Source: an uncultured Muribaculaceae bacterium (GTDB lineage: Bacteria > Bacteroidota > Bacteroidia > Bacteroidales > Muribaculaceae). Taken from it: 12,109 nt of DNA. Made by a program: the position numbers and the translations under genes. The stretch lies in NCBI GenBank assembly GCA_910584735.1, contig CAJUBM010000090.1, forward strand, positions 1 to 12,109. Reading direction: 5' to 3'. The notes beneath the pieces are model-generated. The model saw only the letters and a program-made list of their open reading frames with translations, was not told the origin of the DNA and searched no databases. Positions 6,353 through 12,109 of this stretch are shown one piece after another; position 1 is the first letter of the stretch, and every line of letters begins with the position of its first letter.

Positions 6353-8518
6353 ATGAACAAATATTTTATTCCTTTGGCAATGAGCGCCACATTGCTTGCC
6401 TCGTGCGGTTCGTCCGGCGACGGGGGTAAGCTGATTGAGAAGCCTGACTACCAGGTCCCGGCTGACGGTATCTTTAATATTGATGCTTTGGAAGCGTTGG
6501 GGCGCGTGAGCGGCCCGCAGGTTTCGCCTGACGGGAAGAAGATTCTTCTCGGTATCAGCTATGAGTCTGTAGAGGAGAATAAGAGCAATAACGAGATTTA
6601 TGTGATGAACGCCGATGGTTCCGACCTGACGCGGCTCACTAAGACCGCCGGCTCGGAACAGGGCGCCGTGTGGATTGACAACGGCGAGCGTATAGCCTTT
6701 ACTGCCGACAAGGATGGCAAGCCTCAGATGTACGTGATGAACGCTGATGGTTCGGGCCGCAAGGCTGTCAGTGACCTTGAAAACGGTGTTGCCGGTTTCG
6801 TTGTATCTCCCGACGGGAAAAAGGTGGTGATGATTTCGTCCGTTAAATATACCCGTACCGCCGCTGATGTATATCCCGACCTGCCACAGGCCACCGGGCG
6901 CATCATTGATGACCTCATGTATAAGCACTGGGACGAGTGGGTGACGGAGATACCTCATCCGTTCTTGGGCGATTTTGACGGTAACGCCGTTACGAATATC
7001 AAGGATATAATGGCAGACGAGCCTTATGAGTCACCGATGAAACCTTGGGGCGGTATAGAGTCGTTTGCATGGAGCCCGGATTCAAAACAACTTGTCTACG
7101 TTTCACGTAAGAAGACAGGTCTGGAATATGCCATCTCTACTAATTCCGATCTCTATCGTTACGACCTTGAGTCGGGCAAGACCGAGAACCTTACCGAGGG
7201 GATGATGGGCTATGATACCAATCCGGCCTACTCGCCCGACGGGCAGTATCTGGCATGGCTTTCGATGGAGCATGACGGCTTCGAATCGGATAAGAACCGT
7301 ATATTCGTGCTTAATCTCAAATCGGGTGAGAAAACCGACCTTACCACGGACTGGGATTATACGGCTGACCAGATAGCATGGCGTCCTGATTCGAAAGGCC
7401 TTATTTTTGTAGCTCCCTATCAGGGTTGTACGCCGGTGTTCTCTATCGATGTGGCCTCCAAGGAAGTGAAGATGGTTACCGACACCGCCGATATATGCGA
7501 TTACGCATCGGTTTCACCCCTTGGCAACGACAAGGTTATAGCCCTCCGTCATTCGATGCTTTATCCGAACGAGGTGTTCTGTATCGCCGACCGTAAGGCG
7601 GTAGCCCTTACGAAAGTGAACGATGAGATACTTTCTAAAATCCATGCCCCCAAGGTGGAGAAGGTGATGGTACCGACCACCGATGGCAAGGAGATGTGTA
7701 CATGGGTGGTCTATCCCCCGGAATTCGATCCTAAGTCGGATAAAAAATATCCCGCCATACTTTATTGCCAGGGCGGCCCCCAGCAGGCGGTAAGCCAGTT
7801 CTGGTCCTATCGTTGGAATCTTATGCTTATGGCCTCGAACGGCTATATCGTTATCGCTCCCAACCGTCGCGGCCTCCCCGGCTTCGGCACGGAATGGAAC
7901 GCTCAGATTTCCGGCGACTATCCCGGACAGAACATGCAGGACTATCTGGCAGCTGTTGACTTCATGAGGGAGAAACCCTATGTCGATGCCGACCATATCG
8001 GTGCTGTTGGCGCAAGCTACGGCGGCTTCTCTGTATATATGCTCGCCGGCATCCATGAGGGACGCTTCGCGGCGTTGATAGCCCATGCCGGCATCTTCAA
8101 TATGGAGGCGCAGTATCTTGAGACCGAGGAGATGTGGTTCGCCAACTGGGATATGGGCGGCGCGTTCTGGGATAAGTCCAATGCTACGGCCCAGCGCACG
8201 TTTGCCAATTCGCCGCACCGTTTCGTAGACCGTTGGGATACCCCAATCCTGGTTACACACGGAGAGTTCGACTACCGTATCCTTTCGTCACAGGGAGAGA
8301 TGGCGTTCAACGCCGCCAAGCTTCGCGGTGTTCCGGCCGAGATGCTTATCTTCCCGGATGAGAATCACTGGATTCTCAAGCCCCAGAACGCAATTCTGTG
8401 GCAGCGCATATTTTTCCGTTGGCTTGACCGCTGGTTGAAGCCCGGATCGGAAGCAGCCAAGGCGTTTACTCCCTCGGTGGATAACGCGGTTAAGGCTGAT
8501 TCTGCCGCTGTGAAGTAA
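6353..8518 (+). CDS. dpp5: dipeptidyl-peptidase 5 (S9 family), lipoprotein form
   Basis: A 721-residue serine peptidase that removes dipeptides from peptides, probably in the cell envelope to feed amino-acid use. A signal peptide ends in the lipobox LLAS-Cys18, so the mature protein should be a lipoprotein. Residues about 40-430 form a beta-propeller with PD40-type repeats (VMNADGS at 84-90 and 128-134, SPDGKK at 58-63 and 152-157). The C-terminal alpha/beta-hydrolase holds the catalytic triad Ser555 (GASYGG), Asp640 (HGEFDYRI) and His672 (DENHWIL). Stretches such as DIMADEPYESPMKPWGGIE, YPDLPQATGRIIDDLMYKHW and PNRRGLPGFG closely resemble Porphyromonas gingivalis DPP5 as I remember it. It is monocistronic, with its own promoter and a strong terminator. 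Confidence 0.9.
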   Translation: MNKYFIPLAMSATLLASCGSSGDGGKLIEKPDYQVPADGIFNIDALEALGRVSGPQVSPDGKKILLGISYESVEENKSNNEIYVMNADGSDLTRLTKTAGSEQGAVWIDNGERIAFTADKDGKPQMYVMNADGSGRKAVSDLENGVAGFVVSPDGKKVVMISSVKYTRTAADVYPDLPQATGRIIDDLMYKHWDEWVTEIPHPFLGDFDGNAVTNIKDIMADEPYESPMKPWGGIESFAWSPDSKQLVYVSRKKTGLEYAISTNSDLYRYDLESGKTENLTEGMMGYDTNPAYSPDGQYLAWLSMEHDGFESDKNRIFVLNLKSGEKTDLTTDWDYTADQIAWRPDSKGLIFVAPYQGCTPVFSIDVASKEVKMVTDTADICDYASVSPLGNDKVIALRHSMLYPNEVFCIADRKAVALTKVNDEILSKIHAPKVEKVMVPTTDGKEMCTWVVYPPEFDPKSDKKYPAILYCQGGPQQAVSQFWSYRWNLMLMASNGYIVIAPNRRGLPGFGTEWNAQISGDYPGQNMQDYLAAVDFMREKPYVDADHIGAVGASYGGFSVYMLAGIHEGRFAALIAHAGIFNMEAQYLETEEMWFANWDMGGAFWDKSNATAQRTFANSPHRFVDRWDTPILVTHGEFDYRILSSQGEMAFNAAKLRGVPAEMLIFPDENHWILKPQNAILWQRIFFRWLDRWLKPGSEAAKAFTPSVDNAVKADSAAVK

Positions 8519-8545
8519 TAAGGTCATAAAGAATGAATATGAGGG

Positions 8546-8580
8546 CGGCGTGTCAAAATTAAATTTTGACACGCCGTTTC
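8546..8580 (+). terminator. intrinsic terminator of the DPP5 gene
   Basis: Bases 8546-8560 are the exact reverse complement of 8562-8576, giving a 15-bp stem (about 13 bp when folded) with a GC-rich foot, followed by TTTCT. It begins 27 bases after the DPP5 stop. The T run is short but the stem is very strong. The opposite strand shows no T run, so it works mainly for the + strand. Confidence 0.8.
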
Positions 8581-8619
8581 TACTATATAATAACGCTTTG
8601 GGGGGCAATGGTAACTTTA

Positions 8620-8799
8620 TAGTGGCGCCGGACCTCCGGGACGGCAGGCCACCCGAAGAGGCGGAGTCGGAGAAACATTGGAATAATCAGCCCCGTTAGT
8701 TAAAATAATTTTGAACAGTTACTTAGAGAGGATATTAGTTTTTATATGTCTGCTACGCCTCTTCGGGTGGCCTGCCGTCCCGGATGTACGGCGCCACTA
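8620..8799. repeat. 44-bp GC-rich inverted repeat with a 92-bp AT-rich spacer
   Basis: Bases 8620-8663 match the reverse complement of 8756-8799 at 42 of 44 positions; the differences fall at 8631 and 8634. The arms are very GC-rich (they include CCGGGACGGCAGGCC), while the spacer 8664-8755 is AT-rich, unlike the neighbouring genes. No transposase and no target-site duplication are visible beside the arms. It could be a non-autonomous mobile element (MITE- or REP-like) or a long hairpin RNA. The spacer contains TAATTTTG (8706-8713), a possible -7 box on the + strand without a good -33 partner. Confidence 0.75.
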
Positions 8800-8822
8800 C
8801 CATACGGGCAAATTGTATGGCA

Positions 8823-8856
8823 TAAAAAATGGCGCTTCCCCTGTCGGGATTGCGCC
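8823..8856 (-). terminator. minus-strand intrinsic terminator of the small-ORF unit
   Basis: Read on the minus strand, GGCGC pairs with GCGCC and, inside, TCCC pairs with GGGA, followed at once by ATTTTTTA. This is a typical Rho-independent terminator facing the small reading frames at 8951-9283. It ends close to the right arm of the 44-bp inverted repeat. Confidence 0.75.
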
Positions 8857-8889
8857 TGTAAAGGTTTACACTATTTTATCTGTTTGGGG

Positions 8890-8923
8890 CAGCCTTATCC
8901 GTTGGTAACCAATCGGATGGCTG
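8890..8923 (-). other. large hairpin in the 3' region of the small-ORF transcript
   Basis: CAGCC (8890-8894) pairs with GGCTG (8919-8923), ATCCG (8897-8901) with CGGAT (8914-8918) and TTG (8902-8904) with CAA (8910-8912). That gives about 13 base pairs with small bulges. It lies between the 27-codon frame and the terminator, so the transcript end would be highly structured. Function unknown. Confidence 0.5.
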
Positions 8924-8950
8924 TCGGAGAGAGGGGTGGGTATGTGTGGG

Positions 8951-9034
8951 TTACCTTTCGTAGGTACCGTAGGCCATTGCGGCTGTCTCTACATACCACA
9001 CCACTGCTTTCTTTACGACTTTCTTTAAGCCCAT
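8951..9034 (-). CDS. 27-residue small protein candidate, basic amphipathic helix
   Basis: A frame opens with ATG at 9034 and ends with TAA at 8951. The product begins MGLKKVVKKAVVWYVETAAM and ends AYGTYER. The alternation of Lys pairs with Val, Ala and Trp suggests a membrane-associated amphipathic helix. The start follows an A-rich stretch (AACAACCAAACAACTACAC on the minus strand), typical of Bacteroidetes starts. It is the third of three tandem tiny frames lying between a minus-strand -7 box and a minus-strand terminator. I do not recognise the family. Too short to be sure it is translated; the alternative is a structured RNA that happens to contain open frames. Confidence 0.45.
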   Translation of the reverse strand: MGLKKVVKKAVVWYVETAAMAYGTYER

Positions 9035-9063
9035 AATGTGTAGTTGTTTGGTTGTTAGTTCTA

Positions 9064-9201
9064 TCAGATGTCTAATCTGGTCTGATTGCGGAAGAAGTTA
9101 TTTACAGAACAATCACCGGTTATCCTCATGCTGTCGCTGCAAGCCAGAGTGTGGCAGATGTTTTCAAACCTCGTTCTGAACATTTTTAGCATGTTAGTCA
9201 T
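9064..9201 (-). CDS. 45-residue cysteine-containing small protein candidate
   Basis: The frame opens with ATG at 9201 and ends with TGA at 9064. It starts MTNMLKMFRTRFENICHTLA and has Cys16, Cys21 and Cys31, with ITGDCSVNNFFRNQ in the second half and no hydrophobic segment. Later in-frame ATGs (codons 4 and 7) are possible starts. An in-frame TAA six bases before the ATG closes the frame upstream. The ATG overlaps the end of the 29-codon frame by eight bases, as coupled genes do, and the region before it is A-rich. A 29-base gap separates it from the next small frame. Family not recognised; coding status is inferred from context. Confidence 0.45.
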   Translation of the reverse strand: MTNMLKMFRTRFENICHTLACSDSMRITGDCSVNNFFRNQTRLDI

Positions 9202-9283
9202 AAGTTTTTAGTTTGCGGAAGTCCTGGCCAGCGACTTCCTGATTAATAGATTCAGATGCTGCATTTTTGAGTAGCATCTTCAT
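9194..9283 (-). CDS. 29-residue small protein candidate, first of three tandem frames
   Basis: The frame opens with ATG at 9283 and ends with TAA at 9194. The product starts MKMLLKNAASESINQEVAGQ and ends DFRKLKTYD; it is hydrophilic and charged. The ATG lies about 20 bases after the start point expected from the -7 box at 9308-9315, as a first gene of a transcript should. Two hairpins lie within it: AGATGCT (9254-9260) with AGCATCT (9273-9279), and GGAAGTC (9217-9223) with GACTTCC (9233-9239). These may instead mark a structured leader RNA. Its end overlaps the 45-codon frame by eight bases. Family not recognised. Confidence 0.4.
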   Translation of the reverse strand: MKMLLKNAASESINQEVAGQDFRKLKTYD

Positions 9284-9307
9284 ATATCAATACAATTGAA
9301 ACCGGTG

Positions 9308-9315
9308 CAAAGTTA
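9308..9315 (-). promoter_or_regulatory. minus-strand -7 box for the small-ORF unit
   Basis: The minus strand reads TAACTTTG, an exact TAnnTTTG -7 element. No TTTG is present 19 bases upstream; that region is instead occupied by an AT-rich inverted repeat (9332-9361). Transcription would start near 9300-9303. Confidence 0.5.
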
Positions 9316-9331
9316 GAAATAAAGATTTAAA

Positions 9332-9361
9332 TTATGCTATAAAATTATGTTTTTAGCATAA
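9332..9361. repeat. AT-rich inverted repeat upstream of the small-ORF promoter
   Basis: TTATGCTA (9332-9339) pairs with TAGCATAA (9354-9361), and AAAA (9341-9344) with TTTT (9350-9353), leaving a five-base loop. It sits where the -33 region of the minus-strand promoter should be, so it could be an operator. It also lies about 85 bases after the dus stop and could mark the end of that transcript, although no clean T run follows on the minus strand. Confidence 0.45.
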
Positions 9362-9445
9362 ATAATGTATAACATCAACATTTACAGTGGTTTGTAGGAG
9401 TGTTAAAATTCTGAGTTTTTGAGACCCCTTATATTAAAAACAGAT

Positions 9446-10393
9446 TTATCGGGCAAGTAGTTGGTTCACGGCGCGATGGTAGGCTGTCAGATTTGACGCC
9501 TTCCGTATGGCTTTGTGGGCCTTTCGGTCGACTTCAGGGAGAAGATATTCCCAAAAGGCTTGCATCTTTCGTATAATCTGAAGGTCTCCTCCTTGGATGC
9601 GTGACTCGCAGGCTCTGTAGTATTCATCGTGGAGACGCTTTACAGCCTGTATTTTCTGGTTGTAATCCATAGGTGTGCCACCCTGCTTAGTCTCCAGCCC
9701 CAGGGCTGGATTGGCCAGAAGTCCCCGGCCGATCATTACCCCTCGTAGACGCGGATAGCGCGATATTATGGCGGCTATGTGGTCGGAAGTTAGTATGTCT
9801 CCATTATAGTACAGCGGATGTGCGCACTCGTTATAGAAATAAGAGAATCCTTCCATGTCAGGCTCCCCCTTATAACCTTGTTTCCCTAAACGGGGATGCA
9901 TTGTGACATTTGCCAGGGGAAGTGTATTTATGATTGGCAACAGGCGGACGGCTTCTGCCGGCTCTTCCCATCCGAGGCGCATCTTAACGGAAAGCTCCAT
10001 GCCTTGTGCTGCGTCAAACGCCGCATCCAGAACTTCGCGGACTCGTTCGGGATAGGGGAGTATTCCGGCTCCTTTCTTATGATATGCCAATGGAGGGAAC
10101 GGGCATCCCATATTTATGTTTACCGACTTGAATCCGCGATTCTGTATCTCGGAAATTACCGTACGGGCTTCTTCCGGCGATGATGCGATAATCTGCGGGG
10201 TTACCGGGACATCGGACCCGGCCGATTCATCAAGTTGGCGCACATCGCGTTTCAGCAGTCTGTTGTGTTCCAGACGCACGAACGGCATGTAGTACATGTC
10301 GACCCCACCGAATATCCGATGGTGGGCACGGCGGTATTCAGACTCCGTGTATCCTTGGAGCGGGGCGAAAAGAATTTCCGGAGTGCTGTTCAT
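9446..10393 (-). CDS. tRNA-dihydrouridine synthase family protein
   Basis: A flavoenzyme that reduces specific uridines in tRNA to dihydrouridine. The 315-residue protein has the Dus barrel motifs: APLQGYTESEYR (10-21, FMN-binding N-terminus), NINMGCPFPP (92-101) with the catalytic acid Cys97, SVKMRLGW (135-142, FMN-contacting Lys137), MHPRLGKQGYKG (165-176), YNGDI (196-200) and VMIGRGLLANP (219-229). The C-terminal helical part is the expected tRNA-binding domain. Length is normal. It begins inside the end of the DUF1846 gene (four-base ATGA overlap) and is the second gene of that operon. The Dus subfamily, and so the target position in tRNA, cannot be told from the sequence alone. Confidence 0.93.
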   Translation of the reverse strand: MNSTPEILFAPLQGYTESEYRRAHHRIFGGVDMYYMPFVRLEHNRLLKRDVRQLDESAGSDVPVTPQIIASSPEEARTVISEIQNRGFKSVNINMGCPFPPLAYHKKGAGILPYPERVREVLDAAFDAAQGMELSVKMRLGWEEPAEAVRLLPIINTLPLANVTMHPRLGKQGYKGEPDMEGFSYFYNECAHPLYYNGDILTSDHIAAIISRYPRLRGVMIGRGLLANPALGLETKQGGTPMDYNQKIQAVKRLHDEYYRACESRIQGGDLQIIRKMQAFWEYLLPEVDRKAHKAIRKASNLTAYHRAVNQLLAR

Positions 10394-11877
10394 TGTGGTG
10401 TCTGGGAGGCGGGGATGAACTTGCGCTGGGGGTCACAGCTTAAACCGACACCGAGCTTTTTGAAAATCTTATGGTCGACCTCGCCGAGCATAACCGTTGA
10501 GTGTACCTGGCATCCCTTTAACTGCGGAAGCTGTTGTAAGGCGCGGCGGCAGTTCTCATCGTGTGTGCTGAGCACCGAGAGGGCTACCAATACCTCGTCG
10601 GTGTGCAGGCGCGGGTTACGGCTGCGCAGGTAGTTGATTTTTGTGAACTGTATAGGCTCGATCATATGCTGCGGAATCAGCTTCACATCATGGTCTATTC
10701 CCGCAAGATGCTTTATGGCGTTGAGTATCAGCGCGGCGCTCGGGCCGAGCAGGTCGCTGGAACCGGCTGTTATGATAGTGCCGTCAGAAAGTTCCATGGC
10801 TGAAGCGGGTAGACCACTCTGCTCGGCGCGTTCGCGGGCAGCTACAACAGGCTTGCGGTAACTGGTATCAATCTTGGCCTGTTTGAACAGGAGGGCTATC
10901 TTCGACACCTCGCTTTCGTTGCCATCGCCACGGGCCATACGGTTAAGAGCCTGGAAGTAGCGGAGGATTATCTCGTTCTTTGAAGCCTCGCAGCACACTT
11001 GGTCATCGTTTATGCAGAATCCTACCATATTCACCCCCATATCTGTGGGCGATTTGTATGGATTCTCGCCGTATATCCCTTCAAAAAGGGCGTTCAGCAC
11101 CGGGAATATCTCGATATCGCGGTTGTAGTTTATAGCTGTCTTGCCATATGCTTCCAGATGGAAGGGGTCGATCATGTTTACGTCGTTTAGGTCGGCGGTG
11201 GCAGCTTCGTAAGCTATGTTCACAGGATGTTTCAGCGGAAGGCTCCATACGGGGAAGGTCTCGAACTTGGCATATCCGGCCTCTACTCCGCGTTTGTGCT
11301 CGTTGTAAAGCTGGCTGAGGCATACGGCCATCTTGCCGCTGCCCGGACCGGGAGCTGTCACTATTACGAGTGGGCGGGTTGTCACGATATAGTCGTTCTT
11401 GCCGAATCCTTCATCGGAATCTATGAGGTCTACGTTGGTAGGATAACCCTCTATCGTGTAATGGCAGTAGGTGGTGATGCCCATCCGGGAGAGCCTGTTG
11501 CGGAAAGCATCGGCGCTGCTTTGGCCGTTGTAATGCGTTATGACCACGGAGCTTACAAGGAAACCTCGTTTGTTGAATTCCTCACGCAGACGCAATACGT
11601 CCATGTCGTATGTTATCCCCAAGTCGTTGCGTACCTTGTTCTTCTCAATGTCGCGGGCGCTGATTACGATTACAATCTCCGCATGGTCGCTTAGCTGGCT
11701 GAGCATACGGAGCTTGCTGTCGGGCTGGAAGCCGGGAAGTACTCGGCTGGCGTGGTAGTCGTCGAAAAGTTTACCTCCGAGTTCGAGGTATAGTTTGTTA
11801 CCGAACTGGGCTATGCGCTCCTTGATATGCTCACTCTGGATTTTGAGATATTTCTCGTTGTCGAAACCGTATTTCAT
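10390..11877 (-). CDS. DUF1846 (UPF0371) protein of unknown function
   Basis: The 495-residue protein begins MKYGFDNEKYLKIQSEHIKE, the characteristic start of the DUF1846/UPF0371 family, and has that family's usual length of about 500. Visible segments are LYLELGGKLFDDYHASRVLP (29-48), IVIVISARDIEKNK (68-81), a glycine-rich loop APGPGSGKM (175-183) that looks like a nucleotide-binding P-loop, MGVNMVGFCINDD and a C-terminal LGVGLSCDPQRKFIP. No biochemical role is established as far as I know. The frame could open at a TTG (11889), but the ATG at 11877 matches the family start. It is the first gene of the operon with dus, four-base overlap. Confidence 0.93.
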   Translation of the reverse strand: MKYGFDNEKYLKIQSEHIKERIAQFGNKLYLELGGKLFDDYHASRVLPGFQPDSKLRMLSQLSDHAEIVIVISARDIEKNKVRNDLGITYDMDVLRLREEFNKRGFLVSSVVITHYNGQSSADAFRNRLSRMGITTYCHYTIEGYPTNVDLIDSDEGFGKNDYIVTTRPLVIVTAPGPGSGKMAVCLSQLYNEHKRGVEAGYAKFETFPVWSLPLKHPVNIAYEAATADLNDVNMIDPFHLEAYGKTAINYNRDIEIFPVLNALFEGIYGENPYKSPTDMGVNMVGFCINDDQVCCEASKNEIILRYFQALNRMARGDGNESEVSKIALLFKQAKIDTSYRKPVVAARERAEQSGLPASAMELSDGTIITAGSSDLLGPSAALILNAIKHLAGIDHDVKLIPQHMIEPIQFTKINYLRSRNPRLHTDEVLVALSVLSTHDENCRRALQQLPQLKGCQVHSTVMLGEVDHKIFKKLGVGLSCDPQRKFIPASQTPQ

Positions 11878-11886
11878 AACAGTTTG

Positions 11887-11894
11887 CAAAATTA
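11887..11894 (-). promoter_or_regulatory. possible -7 box of the DUF1846-dus operon
   Basis: The minus strand reads TAATTTTG, an exact TAnnTTTG -7 element, only nine bases before the ATG at 11877. Transcription from it would give a leader of a few bases or a leaderless message. No TTTG lies 19 bases upstream, so a further promoter beyond it is possible. Confidence 0.4.
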
Positions 11895-12109
11895 CGCATT
11901 TTCCTCGGATTGTAATATCTGCGGCAGGTCAAAAATGAAACATAAACTTATGGTTTTTGAAATATTTATTTAACAAAATCGGGGGATATTTGCGGTGTGA
12001 TTGCGTGATGTCGTTAGGGCGTGTCCGATTAAACAAAATTAATACATCGCGCGTAATAACAATAGTTCGTTAAAAAAATAATTCATAGGCTAAGCGGCAT
12101 CTACCGCCA
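11895..12109. other. AT-rich intergenic region with no convincing gene
   Basis: The last 215 bases hold only very short frames (for example 21 codons from 12008 on the + strand). A + strand TTTG (11956-11959) and GATATTTG (11985-11992) loosely resemble a promoter, but the 25-base spacing is too long and the first base of the -7 box is wrong. It may be a divergent promoter region for a gene beyond the window. Confidence 0.4.

Noticed and set aside
8706..8713. + strand promoter from TAATTTTG
   Set aside because: No TTTG at the right distance upstream and no gene downstream on that strand.
8620..8799. Insertion sequence ends
   Set aside because: The spacer is only 92 bases with no transposase, and no direct target repeats flank the arms.
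8746..9036. A 96-codon + strand frame through the right arm of the inverted repeat
   Set aside because: The product is low in complexity at its end (RRPLRLSLHTTPLLSLRLSL), lies antisense to the 27-codon frame, its terminator and hairpin, and has no domain pattern; it looks like a by-product of the GC-rich repeat.
10235..10633. Long + strand frames antisense to dus and the DUF1846 gene
   Set aside because: They are mirrors of strongly conserved minus-strand genes and show no family motifs.

Overview
The window looks like part of a Bacteroidales chromosome, probably from the Muribaculaceae/Porphyromonadaceae side of the order. The reasons are promoter-like boxes of the Bacteroidetes type (TAnnTTTG, once with a TTTG 19 bases upstream), A-rich rather than Shine-Dalgarno-type translation starts, an anaerobe-type thiamine cluster using ThiH rather than ThiO, and a dipeptidyl-peptidase very close to the Porphyromonas DPP5 I remember. 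Family names come from recalled sequence motifs, because no database search could be run.

Region 1 (1-6201, + strand) is a tightly packed thiamine operon: thiS, a TenI/ThiE-like gene, thiE, thiG, thiH, thiF, a SAM methyltransferase, tenA, thiD. Neighbours overlap or are separated by at most 11 bases. ThiS, ThiF, ThiG and ThiH make the thiazole; TenA and ThiD supply HMP-PP by salvage and phosphorylation; ThiE joins the two halves. The pyrimidine synthase ThiC is absent here. A perfect 19-bp inverted repeat contains the thiS start codon. ThiF lacks all the zinc and sulfur-relay cysteines of the E. coli enzyme, and the methyltransferase has no known role in thiamine synthesis.

Region 2 (6202-8580, + strand) has a consensus promoter, one large gene for a lipoprotein form of dipeptidyl-peptidase 5 (family S9), and a strong terminator.

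Region 3 (8581-9445) contains no gene of ordinary size but is not empty. It holds a 44-bp, 42/44-matching GC-rich inverted repeat. Beside it is an apparently complete minus-strand mini-operon: a -7 box, three tiny reading frames (29, 45 and 27 codons), a large hairpin and an intrinsic terminator. This is the most novel part of the window.

Region 4 (9446-11894, - strand) is a two-gene operon: a DUF1846 (UPF0371) protein followed, with a 4-base overlap, by a tRNA-dihydrouridine synthase. The last 215 bases hold no convincing gene.
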